DNA from: Pseudotabrizicola sediminis
GTDB lineage: Bacteria > Pseudomonadota > Alphaproteobacteria > Rhodobacterales > Rhodobacteraceae
Direction of reading: 5' to 3'
NCBI RefSeq assembly: GCF_004745575.1
Contig: NZ_RPEM01000002.1
Location: 248,001-312,000 of the forward strand
Length of the DNA stretch: 64,000 nucleotides
Positions within the stretch are counted from its first letter, which is position 1; each line of letters starts with the position of its first letter. Positions 18,484 through 27,597 of the stretch are shown piece after piece. The position numbers and the translations under genes are program-made. The notes beneath the pieces were generated by a model. It was not told the DNA's origin, did not search any database, and saw only the letters and a list, made by a program, of their open reading frames with translations.

Positions 18484-21400
18484 TCACCGCCTCGCGAGGT
18501 CAAGAACCACTACATCAAGCTTGCCAACAAGCTCGACGGGCAGGCCTTCTTCAAGCTTCTTTTTCAGATCAGAAACCTGCAAGTTCGCGCGGTTCTTCAG
18601 ACCTGCGATCTTTTCATCGGCGCCAAACCAGAGGACCAGATAGAGACCTTGTTCTTCTGCCGTTGGATGTACCGTGTAGCGTTCTGCAAGTTGCATCTGG
18701 GCGGCCGTGAAGAGCTCGGCATTCCATTGGCCTTTGACTTCCACAACCAGCATCTTTCTCCCTGCGGGCGTCTGGATGGAGGCTGTAATGTCGCATCGAT
18801 TGCCGTCGGCAAGCTGATGTTCAATCACATCCACGAAACCTAGGGGCTCAAGGCGGGGTCTCAGCCAATTTACGATACGCTTCGTGGCGGCGTTCTCACC
18901 GAGGCGCTGCCCTTTCTCGTAGAACTGATCGATCACTCCAAGATCGCCGCCGTGGATATCTTCCTGCAAGCGTCCAAGGTACTCGAAAACGATGCGGCGC
19001 ATGTGTTCAACGCTGGCTGGCCGTCCCTGATCAAGTGCAGCTCTGACGGCTGCAGCGCTCGCTGGAGTAAAGTCGCGTAGGGATCTTGTGCGCTTGCTCG
19101 CCGCCCGGATGCTTCGCAGATTTCTATGAAACGGTGCCATCCGAGGATCGGCGAGAAGGCCATCCAGAACCAGCAAGACAGCGTCCGTCGTATCCCGTCC
19201 AATCATGTAGACGATGTCACTCAGATAGCGATAGGCGGTTTCAGGTTTCGGGCTACCAGTGCCCCAACTTGAAGGAAGTGGGACAGGCGGCCAGCGGTCG
19301 ATGAACGTGTCCAAGATTCGCGCGATTTTCGCGGCACTCAGGTCGGGCCACGTTGCATCGTCGCCTCTTTGCTCACTTCTGATGTGTTCGAGTTCGAAGA
19401 TGAAATCCGGATCACGATCCAGAACCGACCAGACAGCTGACTGATCGTCATCCACGAACCAGAAGTGGCGAAGGAACCAAAAGCGCCGTTGCGCTTCAAG
19501 CCTGTGGGGCAGCATGCCGTAGTCAAGATCTGCACAGCGTTCCCGGATCAATGCAAGCAGGTCTTCACGATCCCCGTAACGAAAAGCCATATCGAAGAGG
19601 CGATTCAAGGGATGGTGCGCGATGACCGGAAACTTGCGCAACCATTCCAGAGGACGTGTTAGCAGAAGATTACGGAACGTTTCCTTGCGTTCCAGCCAGC
19701 TTACGTCGGCGGTTTCGCTGCCCGAAGCGAGCTGGGCTTCGACATACCCTGTTATGAATGCGTCTGCTTCAGGCTCACTACCAAAAAACGATGCGTCGAC
19801 GGCCCCTTCGAAGCGCTCGCGTTCACCCTCAGTGCCCCAATTGTATCCACCGATATCTGTTCGGACCGCCGCAAGGACACGCCGATCAATATTCGACAGG
19901 TCACCGATGGCTCTGAACTCGGCGACACAGGCGGCATGGAGCCTGACTACGCTTGCGCGTGTGGTGCCCAACGCACACTGTTCCAAGGTCGGGATGTCAT
20001 CGCCGACATTGCGGAGATAGTTCCTCAGGGACGCGTCTACGTCAATCAACCCGCGCGTAAGCTCGTCCATGTCATTCGGTTGAACCAAGTAAGAGCGCGC
20101 GATGTAGGTCAGCCAGCCTTTGTGTTGGCCTGCTTCGATAATGCCGCGATCTCGAGTCAGTGATCTGACCGCCTTGCCTTCATCTGCACGATCTCGACGG
20201 CGCCGACGGGCTTGGAAGCGAGAGCGTCGATCGCTGTTCTGCTGCCAATAATCGAACTGCCTGCGCTGCCGAAGTGCCCACCTTTCGAGGAATGCTGGCT
20301 TCTGCTGCGCTTGCCATCGCGCATGCTGCCGCAGATCGTTCGGACCTCGTTCCCTCGGTCCGGCGTAGAAATGGTGCGATGGCGAAAAGAAGTCCCAAAG
20401 CTCGACATTATCCGTGGCAAACGCATAGTCCATCAAGGGCCGAAAATCGTCGCGCAGGAGGGAGAGGCCAGCGTGTCCATAGCGGTCGATTCCTTGGTCA
20501 ATCATGACCTCCCGCGTTTTTAGCCCGTCGAACGTCAGCCGCTGAATTTCACGGCGCAGGTCATGGTCCTCCTGCAGGACACGGACTGCTGGGCTGTCCT
20601 TGGCACTGGCCTTGCGATGGAAGTTAAGTGGTTTCAGCCAGCTCCAGATCCTCGCAGGATCCCGCGGCGCCTCGGCGATGTCGAAGAATCGGTCAAGGAG
20701 ATGCCCACTAATTTTGCTGATGCCATCTCGGCAGTGACATTCCCATGAACGCGCACCGCAAGTGCACGCCAAGCCCTGTGTAACCTCGTCAAGCAGCCAA
20801 CCACACAGATCAGCGTCGAAGTCCCGCACTAGAATTCGTATGAAGTACCGTGATCCGATCACGCGTTCGCGCTCTCTTGGATCCGTCGGGTACAAGTTGG
20901 CGCAGGCCAGAAGCAGGTCCCGAAGCTTTTCGCGAGGTTGGCGTCTGACCCCCATGTGGGTAAAGATCTTTGCAGCGAGACGCAGGACCTCGTTCGTGCC
21001 AGACGCGATAAGTGGATCGACCATCGGTGCCAGGTCGAGCTGTTCCCTTGAGAGGCAATCGAACGCTGCGTGCCTGCACTGCGGTGTGGCAGTGTCGTCC
21101 AGCACGATCGCTTCCAGTTCTGGACGCAGCGAAGTGACCGCAGGCGAACCCGACAGAAGCTCGAGCAGCAGCGCGCGCAAGTCACCTCCGGTTTCGCGAA
21201 CGATCATTGGGCGGATCGCATCAACGATGTCAGGAGAAAAGAACCCCGAGGCACTGAAACTTCGCCAGCGATCTACACGGCGGAAGAAGGGATCATCGGC
21301 CTCCAGTTTGCCGAGGGCTTCAAGAAGTCGATGTCTGGACCTAACCGAGAGACGCGATGGATCCCCGTTTGAGAGGACTGCATAGGGGTCAACATCGATT

Positions 21401-22404
21401 GCCGCATCCTGGACATTCTGGCTTCCCAATGCCGCCATCCAACCAAGGAGACCACGAAGGTCATCGCGGGTGGCACCGTTGGGTGCTATGATGCTCAGAC
21501 ACTGCTTCACAGTGAATGTATTTGCAGGATCGTCAACCCGTTGGACAAGCGCCCGGGCTGCGCAGTGCTCTGCAACAATGCGGTGAACAGGTTCATGCCG
21601 GTCAGCGCCAGCGGCCGGTCTAAAAAGGCGGGTATCGAGTATTGAGGGGAGTCGTTGGTCGGGCAGGCCAAGGTCAGCGAGATGGGGGAATGTTGGGCCT
21701 TCGGCGATTGCAGCCATTGAAACCCCATCGGAACCTGACAACAGGAGGCGCGCAAAGACTTCGTCCGCCCAAGCGATACGTTGCTCAGCTGTAGGCGCGT
21801 CACGTGTAGAAACTGACCTATTTGTCTCGCGAGCCAGATAGCGAACCGCGTCGCCGAAGATCTCATCTCGGTTCGTGAATCGACCTCCGGCCTGAACGAA
21901 CGCATCCGCGAACAGGTTCAGGAACTCTGGATTGCCAAGGAGATGAGTTAGGTCGTGGCGGGCGGCATCGGAGAGGAAATTCTCGAAGCTGGCGCCTGGA
22001 TGGCGATGGCGAAAGAGCAGAGCCTGCTCGTCTTGATCAAAAGGGACCAATCTGGCGAGGATCGGCTCGATACCCAGGATGTCATGCAGCAGACGGGTGT
22101 CTGCGTCGCTCCACTCCCCGGATCTGCTCGAAAGGATTGTGCGATTAGCTCCCGTATGTCGCAGCTCTTTCAAAGCGCGATGAAGGCCTGTCGGATCAAT
22201 GCGAGCAACTTCATCGAAGGCATCGACGACGATGCAGGGCGCAGTTGTTCTTTCGAAGATGCTGGCTTTGACTGGCTTGGTGCCAAACCGCGCAGCAAGA
22301 CTTGCCAGCAGGGCAGATTTTCCCGCCCCTGGCTCGGCTAAAACGATTGCGACGCCAGGTTCAGACAGCAGTCCCGGTTCTGGCACCAGTCTATCACCCA
22401 ACAA
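18484..22404 (-). CDS. STAND-type NTPase with C-terminal PD-(D/E)XK nuclease
   Basis: A 1306-aa protein, not matched to a named system from memory. The N-terminus is a P-loop NTPase: Walker A AEPGAGKS (residues 23-30), Walker B IVVDAFDEV (58-66) in the STAND/NACHT style, and a sensor-like TILSSRSGEW (near 90-98). The long middle is alpha-helical and repeat-like, with a Cys pair cluster CTCGARSWECHC near 550-560 that could bind zinc. The C-terminus has a PD-(D/E)XK signature: Asp1205 (RCDITA), Glu1222-x-Lys1224 (VVEVKGQ) and a following Gln helix. Such proteins often sense phage products and then cut nucleic acid. The start is TTG; see the findings for the doubt. The gene follows hipBA on the same strand. 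Confidence 0.72.
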   Translation of the reverse strand: MLGDRLVPEPGLLSEPGVAIVLAEPGAGKSALLASLAARFGTKPVKASIFERTTAPCIVVDAFDEVARIDPTGLHRALKELRHTGANRTILSSRSGEWSDADTRLLHDILGIEPILARLVPFDQDEQALLFRHRHPGASFENFLSDAARHDLTHLLGNPEFLNLFADAFVQAGGRFTNRDEIFGDAVRYLARETNRSVSTRDAPTAEQRIAWADEVFARLLLSGSDGVSMAAIAEGPTFPHLADLGLPDQRLPSILDTRLFRPAAGADRHEPVHRIVAEHCAARALVQRVDDPANTFTVKQCLSIIAPNGATRDDLRGLLGWMAALGSQNVQDAAIDVDPYAVLSNGDPSRLSVRSRHRLLEALGKLEADDPFFRRVDRWRSFSASGFFSPDIVDAIRPMIVRETGGDLRALLLELLSGSPAVTSLRPELEAIVLDDTATPQCRHAAFDCLSREQLDLAPMVDPLIASGTNEVLRLAAKIFTHMGVRRQPREKLRDLLLACANLYPTDPRERERVIGSRYFIRILVRDFDADLCGWLLDEVTQGLACTCGARSWECHCRDGISKISGHLLDRFFDIAEAPRDPARIWSWLKPLNFHRKASAKDSPAVRVLQEDHDLRREIQRLTFDGLKTREVMIDQGIDRYGHAGLSLLRDDFRPLMDYAFATDNVELWDFFSPSHHFYAGPRERGPNDLRQHARWQAQQKPAFLERWALRQRRQFDYWQQNSDRRSRFQARRRRRDRADEGKAVRSLTRDRGIIEAGQHKGWLTYIARSYLVQPNDMDELTRGLIDVDASLRNYLRNVGDDIPTLEQCALGTTRASVVRLHAACVAEFRAIGDLSNIDRRVLAAVRTDIGGYNWGTEGERERFEGAVDASFFGSEPEADAFITGYVEAQLASGSETADVSWLERKETFRNLLLTRPLEWLRKFPVIAHHPLNRLFDMAFRYGDREDLLALIRERCADLDYGMLPHRLEAQRRFWFLRHFWFVDDDQSAVWSVLDRDPDFIFELEHIRSEQRGDDATWPDLSAAKIARILDTFIDRWPPVPLPSSWGTGSPKPETAYRYLSDIVYMIGRDTTDAVLLVLDGLLADPRMAPFHRNLRSIRAASKRTRSLRDFTPASAAAVRAALDQGRPASVEHMRRIVFEYLGRLQEDIHGGDLGVIDQFYEKGQRLGENAATKRIVNWLRPRLEPLGFVDVIEHQLADGNRCDITASIQTPAGRKMLVVEVKGQWNAELFTAAQMQLAERYTVHPTAEEQGLYLVLWFGADEKIAGLKNRANLQVSDLKKKLEEGLPVELVGKLDVVVLDLARR

Positions 22405-22635
22405 AAGCTTGCGAGGGACATGGAACGACGGCAGTGGTTGATCTTTCTAATGATTGAGCACCTGACGAGCATGCAACCTGATGAACTGCGTCGCAAGCTG
22501 GAGTGATGCCCCTGCTGCGAACGTATGCTGCCTTGGCTCCTGACCGTCCGAATTCCTGCCCAGGGTGGTCGGTGGGGCTTCACACATCGACTGTCTGCTC
22601 TCCGCCCTACACGCAATCTGGGCAGGCGTCAGGGT

Positions 22636-23871
22636 TTACCAATTCAGCGCCTCGGTCACAACGGTAAGAATTTCCGTCCGGCGGCCTGCAGGAACTTCAG
22701 CTTTATCCGCCACATCCAACCACCTCGCAACCGAGTTATCCACCTCCTCAACGATCGCTGCGGCCCGCTTCGGCTTGATCCCCGCCTTCGCGGCCACCTC
22801 GTTGATCTGTACCCGCCCCGGTCTACGGCCTTCCCCAGCCACAAGCAGCGTATGTTCACCGCCAGGACCGCTGCTGAAGCTGAGATCATAGGCGGGCGCA
22901 AGAGACCATGAACCAGTCTTGTCCATCAGGAACGCGTGGTTCTTGAGGTGATCATCGCGGTTAAGGGTGCGGATGTTGAACACCATTCGGCGGAACATTT
23001 CCTCCACCGCGCGCTGATCGCGGGTCATGAGACGCACCACCTTCATCAATTCGATGTAGTCGAGGGTCGCAGTCCGGAAGTCGACGTCCAACAGCGCAGC
23101 TACAGTCTGCATGTGCAGACGCTGCGCAACATCGCGGTCGAAACGGTCCGTGACGAAGAAGGGTTCACCCGACGTTGCGCGGATCACCTGCACCGGTGTC
23201 ATGTTTATCCCTGCGGCGCGAGCCATTGTCGCATACGCAGATTCGGCCTCGACTGCACCCTCTGAATCTGAAAGTGCGCGCCTCTTGACAAGCACATGAC
23301 GCCAGCCCGCCTCCGCTGTCATCCGGTGGCTGCGCAGACGCGATCCGTCGTCCGAAAGCTGAGCCACGAACTTCGGTCGAGCGCCCTGAGACCCGCCGGC
23401 CATCATACGCAAACGCTCCAGATCGTCCGCTGTCGCAGCGCCACCCACTTTGGGCACCAGTCGGTCAAACCAGTCAAGGCTGATCTCCTCAACGGCGTCT
23501 GGCTGCACCTCCGGTCGATAGGTCAGCGCACCCATGCCAGCACGGCCGATCATCGCGAGGCGATCCATGTCTGAGATATCAACTGACCGCCGACCACGCG
23601 CTGCCAGCTCCCGGTCAATCAGAAGCCGCCCCCAGCCGTCTGGCAGGCTGTCACCAAAGAGACCGGGTAGATCACCAAAAGCGCGTCCCTGCGGCCTCAG
23701 GAGGCTGTTGTGGCTCTTGACGAGCAGAGGGCTCAAGGGCAATGGCTGCGCAGCGAAGGTGGTGTCCCACTCAACGACAGCCTGGCGTGTCGCAGCGTCC
23801 CAGCCCATCGTTCCGACAGGTGATGATGACTGATCGTCAAACTCCAGAGAAACCAACAGGCGGCGGGTCAT
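22636..23871 (-). CDS. hipA: HipA-type serine/threonine kinase toxin
   Basis: A 411-aa HipA-family kinase. Seen motifs: N-terminal domain with LPDGWGRLLIDREL, the nucleotide-binding loop MAGGSQGARPKFVAQL, catalytic loop LNRDDHLKNHAFLMD, and the metal-binding segment LAPAYDLSFS. HipA toxins phosphorylate targets such as glutamyl-tRNA synthetase and induce dormancy; the target here is unknown. The start overlaps the hipB stop by 4 bases (ATGA), as usual for this module. C-terminal part includes an HTH-like segment VNEVAAKAGIKPKRAA (approximate). Confidence 0.9.
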   Translation of the reverse strand: MTRRLLVSLEFDDQSSSPVGTMGWDAATRQAVVEWDTTFAAQPLPLSPLLVKSHNSLLRPQGRAFGDLPGLFGDSLPDGWGRLLIDRELAARGRRSVDISDMDRLAMIGRAGMGALTYRPEVQPDAVEEISLDWFDRLVPKVGGAATADDLERLRMMAGGSQGARPKFVAQLSDDGSRLRSHRMTAEAGWRHVLVKRRALSDSEGAVEAESAYATMARAAGINMTPVQVIRATSGEPFFVTDRFDRDVAQRLHMQTVAALLDVDFRTATLDYIELMKVVRLMTRDQRAVEEMFRRMVFNIRTLNRDDHLKNHAFLMDKTGSWSLAPAYDLSFSSGPGGEHTLLVAGEGRRPGRVQINEVAAKAGIKPKRAAAIVEEVDNSVARWLDVADKAEVPAGRRTEILTVVTEALNW

Positions 23872-24179
23872 GTGATCTTCTTTCGCGCGCGAACCCGCTT
23901 CGGTGGTTGCGACTGACGCTCAACATCTTGAAGGGTGCGGGCTTCAGGTATGGGAAACAGGCTGTGAAACCCATCCAGAGCGTCGAGAGCTTCCGCCATC
24001 GCGAGCAGGGTTGTGAACGCCACTTCTCCTGTCAGTTCGAAGCGCTTGAGCGTTCCGAGAGGCACGCCAGACCGCGCCGACAATTCCACCTGTGTGAGGT
24101 TGAGCGCAACACGCCGCGACCGGGCCCGCTCTCGGATAACCTCGCGAATGTCTGAAGCTGTGTCGAGATTCGGTATCAT
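23868..24179 (-). CDS. hipB: HipB-type HTH antitoxin
   Basis: A 103-aa protein with a lambda-repressor-type HTH (LTQVELSARSGVPLGTLKRF, about residues 28-47). It should bind HipA and repress the hipBA promoter. It is the first gene of the pair. Two inverted half-sites TCACATG / CATGTGA lie just upstream at 24183-24233 and are good operator candidates. The C-terminus is basic (PPKRVRARKKIT). Confidence 0.85.
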   Translation of the reverse strand: MIPNLDTASDIREVIRERARSRRVALNLTQVELSARSGVPLGTLKRFELTGEVAFTTLLAMAEALDALDGFHSLFPIPEARTLQDVERQSQPPKRVRARKKIT

Positions 24180-24182
24180 GGC

Positions 24183-24233
24183 TCACATGTTAGTCGAAAG
24201 ATGTTCATCGTTCTAGTAATGGCTATCATGTGA
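24183..24233 (-). promoter_or_regulatory. Candidate hipBA operator
   Basis: Inverted repeat TCACATG (24183-24189) and CATGTGA (24227-24233), 44 bases apart centre to centre, about four DNA turns, directly upstream of the hipB start codon. The region is AT-rich and may hold the promoter. Assignment rests on symmetry and position only. Confidence 0.4.
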
Positions 24234-25226
24234 TCTATAATCTGGTAGGTTCGAAGCGCGCTAGATCCAATGTTGTGTGGGCGCTATTTCATGGCCCAGA
24301 CGTTAACATTGGTGCTTTCCAACAAAAATAGTCGGAAAGTAAAATGTCACATACTGTGCCTCGGATGTAAGATTAGCGCGAGAAAAGGTAAGATTTCGCG
24401 CTGGAAATGGAAGATTTCCAAGTCCCGTCACCATGGAAAAGTTAACTGACGGCACCTCTGATTCCCTTATTTTATTGGGTCCACGAAGTCTCATTTAACC
24501 ACTTCTACCGTTTTCGGACCCTGAAAACGCGTTTTTCCCGAAGCGACGGACTTTGGTATGGGTCAACGAAATCGAAAATCGCCGTCACGCCTTCGAAATC
24601 TGACGGTCAATACAGCTGGGATTCTGACCACGGACGATCCGATCGGGACGCGTGCCACGTCGTGAGCATCATTGGCGACTGACGTTGCTCAGCTTGACTA
24701 CGGTGGATTGCTCCTTGAAAGGAAGGCCTGTTGCGTCCGAGATCGTCGAGCGACAAAGCGCAGAAGGGATCGCTTTTGTTGTCCAGCCCGTCTGCGACTT
24801 TTGCAGGCGCTCTGGGGCGGTCCAGGGCAGCACCTACATAGTTGACGCTAGGTGAATGGCCGACAAAGATGCGGATGCACCTCAGCGGTCGCCACAGCGA
24901 GTCTGGCATCATCTTGGGCTTTCGCGCAGTTGCACCTCAGTCACTGCACACGTGTTCTACGCGAGAAGAACCAGGTGGAGGGCATGAGCGGCCGCGGTTC
25001 ATCTTTTCCGTCATGGTCCGTTTCGTAACCCTCCCGCATCAAAGTATTGTCGATCACAAGAGAAACTCGACCAGCCGATGGAGCTGTGCGTCATTATCGC
25101 AACAGCTGTGTTGCGAATTTGTTCGCATCGTCGTAAGCTCAATTTGCAAGAGGTCCAGTGAGACCGGATCGCAGTGTTCTAGAGCGAAGAATCAAGCACG
25201 AAGCATAAAGCCAACTGAGGCTGAGT
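24234..25226. other. AT-rich non-coding region, possible replication origin
   Basis: About 1 kb without a convincing gene, between hipBA and the HUH gene. It holds the repeats and hairpins at 24368-24430 and a further hairpin at 24509-24529 (CGTTTTC / GAAAACG) followed by a T5 run. Short frames on both strands lack motifs. Confidence 0.5.
24368..24430. repeat. 21-bp-spaced repeats with two adjacent hairpins
   Basis: TAAGATT, TAAGATT and GAAGATT begin at 24368, 24389 and 24410, exactly 21 bases apart, like plasmid iterons. The same stretch folds into two neighbouring hairpins: AGCGCGA (24375-24381) with TCGCGCT (24396-24402), and TGGAAAT (24402-24408) with ATTTCCA (24414-24420). Lying upstream of an HUH protein gene, it may be an origin or nick region. 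Confidence 0.45.
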
Positions 25227-25283
25227 TTGCGGAATGTCCGCATAGAAAGCTTCGCGCACTTTCCTCTCCCCCTGGATGCTTCC

Positions 25284-26603
25284 ATGACCACGATTTGCAG
25301 CGGCGCTTTCGGCGCTGATCCCGATGCCATCCTGGCGTCTTCTCTCCGCGATCTTTCGATCGCCTCTCCCCCCATGTCCAACGACCTGGACGGCATCGGC
25401 CATGGATCTTATGGTGAAAATCTGCGACCGCGTATTGTCGCGGGCGCGGATGTTGATCAGCATGGCTTCCTTGAGGAAACCAAGGTGATTGCGGAGGGAT
25501 GTAGCGACCCCTGTCAGTATGCAGATGACACGTCCCTACAGACACCCGTCGACCAGCATACTGACCACCTCCCCAGTGTCCTTCACCACCCACATTATGA
25601 GGAAGACGACGGAGTTCCCAGATCTTCTGACTGTTCATCCCTACAGCAGGAAAGCTCAAGAGCCGCCGTCTACAGGATCGCAGCTACAAAGCTATCCATT
25701 GTGCGCCAACCGCGACGAGTGGCAGCTCAACTGGATCGAACAGCCCTCAAAAAGACCTGGTCTGGCACAAAGAGCAAAGGCAGGAAGGACAAGATGCACC
25801 CGCGCGACAAACTGGTTGCAGCGATCTGGAGCACAGCAGCCGTAAGAGGCATGGCTGTTACGCTGAACCTCGGTATTCGGCGTGAATCAATGCTTGTGGA
25901 CCACGATGATCCTCGTCTTCGTATGAGGCAGAACCTCCATCATCATCTGGCGGCGGCCGGCTTCAGGAACTTGCCCTATGCCTTCGTCTTCGAAGTGACG
26001 CCCGAGCGTGATGGCAGCCGTCTGCATCTGCATGGTGTCATACACACGTCCGGTTTCTCCAGTGATGATCTGACGCGGCTTCGCAATGCTTTGCGAAAGG
26101 CTGCTTCACCAGCGTCTGGTGCACTCGGAGGTCAACGTCAGCTCGATATGGTGCCGCTCTACAATGCTGCTGGATGGTCCGATTACCTTTTGAAAGATGC
26201 CAGTCGAACGGCGGACTATCTGGGGATCGACCATCCGTTCATGCTCAGCGATCCGATGAAGCGGGTGGCAAAGGTCTACTTTAATGATCTGCAGGCTGAG
26301 GTTCGCCGTCGGGGAGGTTCGATCAAAGTGTCGACCGAAACGGCTTCACCGGTCACGTCGAATGCCATGATCGGCACTCGCGAGGGATTCACTGTTCGCT
26401 CTGGATCTGATATAAGCAAGCTATCCGGTGAGAGGGATAACAAGCGGGCCGGTGATGTGCGTATCCGTGCGCGTCATCGGCCTGCTTCGTCGCGGAAACG
26501 TCCGTTAATCAGACTTTCCCGGCTGTCAGTCTCTCGCCAATCTCATCCTCGCAGAGCTGTCCAATCACCATTGTACGTGCACACGACACGTCTGACGGGC
26601 TGA
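25284..26603 (+). CDS. HUH-type endonuclease / replication initiator-like protein
   Basis: A protein of up to 440 aa with a clear HUH-type motif: FVFEVTPERDGSRLHLHGVI, where HLH is the metal-binding pair, followed by a likely catalytic Tyr in AAGWSDYLLKDASR. This matches rolling-circle replication initiators and related nicking enzymes; the exact family was not identified. The N-terminal ~170 residues are low in recognisable features. An ATG at 25794 has a near-ideal ribosome site (AGGAAGGA) and would give a 269-aa protein with the whole core, so the true start is uncertain; ATG 25227 is a third option. The C-terminus is Arg/Ser-rich. Confidence 0.65.
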   Translation: MTTICSGAFGADPDAILASSLRDLSIASPPMSNDLDGIGHGSYGENLRPRIVAGADVDQHGFLEETKVIAEGCSDPCQYADDTSLQTPVDQHTDHLPSVLHHPHYEEDDGVPRSSDCSSLQQESSRAAVYRIAATKLSIVRQPRRVAAQLDRTALKKTWSGTKSKGRKDKMHPRDKLVAAIWSTAAVRGMAVTLNLGIRRESMLVDHDDPRLRMRQNLHHHLAAAGFRNLPYAFVFEVTPERDGSRLHLHGVIHTSGFSSDDLTRLRNALRKAASPASGALGGQRQLDMVPLYNAAGWSDYLLKDASRTADYLGIDHPFMLSDPMKRVAKVYFNDLQAEVRRRGGSIKVSTETASPVTSNAMIGTREGFTVRSGSDISKLSGERDNKRAGDVRIRARHRPASSRKRPLIRLSRLSVSRQSHPRRAVQSPLYVHTTRLTG

Positions 26604-26644
26604 TCATATCTTTGGCTATAAGGTTGGCCCCAAAGACTCGCATA

Positions 26645-26795
26645 CAGTCGATTTGAAGGGGGTCCAGACGTTTTTGTCGTGGTGAGGCTGGCCACGCCAC
26701 AACGGCCCTCAGTGAGTCGCTTCGGCGGGCTTAGACTGATGCTGTTCGTGGGAACTTGTGGAAAGGCAGCGTTCTGGGATCGATCGATGACTCGA
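26645..26795. repeat. Diverged 150-bp repeat, copy 1
   Basis: Matches 28130-28290 in the same orientation: GTCGATTTGAA followed by a G-run, GGCC-CGCCACA, CTCAGTG and a block ending near CGTTCTGGG-TCGAT. No intact frame runs through both copies. It may be the footprint of an old insertion or duplicated gene. Confidence 0.5.
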
Positions 26796-26807
26796 TAACT
26801 GGCTCAC

Positions 26808-26945
26808 CTATTTGCTGCTGCGATGAACGCTCGACAGCATCAGGGACCACGCTAGCCTCCTCTTGAGAGCAGCTAGCCCAGCTAAGGCAGCAAGCAAAAG
26901 AAAAGCGCTTGCAGGGAGTGAAACAGGCGAAGGTTCGTCTTCCAT
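26808..26945 (-). pseudogene. Orphan VPLPA/PEP-CTERM sorting tail
   Basis: The frame MEDEPSPVSLPASAFLLLAA and on through LAGLAALKRR has the tripartite layout of a VPLPA-CTERM signal: the short Pro-Leu-Pro motif, one membrane helix, and a basic cluster. Such tails end exported proteins that are processed by exosortase. The protein body and signal peptide are missing upstream, so this is probably the remnant of a larger surface protein gene. An in-frame extension to 27068 adds no recognisable domain. Confidence 0.45.
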
Positions 26946-27080
26946 CAGCACACTTTTGATCCATGTGCCCACCAGATGCTGAAAAAGCGAGCTACGTTCT
27001 GCGATCCAGACGTTACGCAAGAGCCTCAAACGATCTCCAAACCCTTCCGCCCGACGACGATACACCATTGGTGCACGTAT

Positions 27081-27566
27081 TCAGCCGTATGTGCTGGCCT
27101 CTGTTTCGTTTGGCAGGCGACCGTCCGGTGTAAAGCGGTCTACGACCTTTGGAAGGGCTGCATTCAGTCGAAGGAGGAGTTCGTAGCGAGAAAGGCCGGT
27201 CTTCTGGCTCAGCTCGTCCAGTGTCTCTTGACCGATGGCCGACTCAAGTTCACTTACATCCATGGGCCTATTCGGCTGCGACGAGACCCATGTCTCTGCA
27301 GTGTCTGCCCGTCCGGTTTCTTTGAAGCGGTTGACCAGGTCACTGAGCCCAGCCGACAGAGTGCTGCCTGCCGAACCCGCACTGAAGAGGCCGCTGACTT
27401 CACTGAGAAAACCACCACTGCGTTCAGTGTCCGCACGGCCGGCTGTATCGGACGAAGAACCTAGGCGAGCATCGGACAACATATCACTTATCCGACCGCG
27501 GTTTTGATATCCTGCAACTGCCACGAGGCCGAGCAAGGCGAGGAGAGAAGGCGACGATCGAGACAT
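27081..27566 (-). CDS. YidB-like DUF937 protein
   Basis: A 161-aa protein of the DUF937/YidB family. The C-terminal half holds the family signature: AIGQETLDELSQKTGLSRYE, then LNAALPKVVDRFTPDGRLP. The N-terminal half is Ser/Gly-rich and flexible. The function is unknown; relatives are stress-related cytoplasmic proteins. It is 31 bases downstream of the YeaQ-like gene on the same strand and probably co-transcribed with it. Confidence 0.82.
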   Translation of the reverse strand: MSRSSPSLLALLGLVAVAGYQNRGRISDMLSDARLGSSSDTAGRADTERSGGFLSEVSGLFSAGSAGSTLSAGLSDLVNRFKETGRADTAETWVSSQPNRPMDVSELESAIGQETLDELSQKTGLSRYELLLRLNAALPKVVDRFTPDGRLPNETEASTYG

Positions 27567-27597
27567 GAAAAGCTCCTAGGTTACTAAATGAGTGAAA

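Noticed and set aside
24607-24912. 101-codon minus-strand frame in the gap before the HUH gene
   Set aside because: No motif, no good ribosome site; competing frames on the other strand.
24842-25318. 158-codon plus-strand frame before the HUH gene
   Set aside because: Cys/Ser/Arg-rich composition without domains; overlaps the start of the better-supported HUH frame.
26509-26700. 63-codon minus-strand frame at the 3' end of the HUH gene
   Set aside because: Overlaps the HUH gene and the dispersed repeat; sequence looks partly protein-like but no family is seen.
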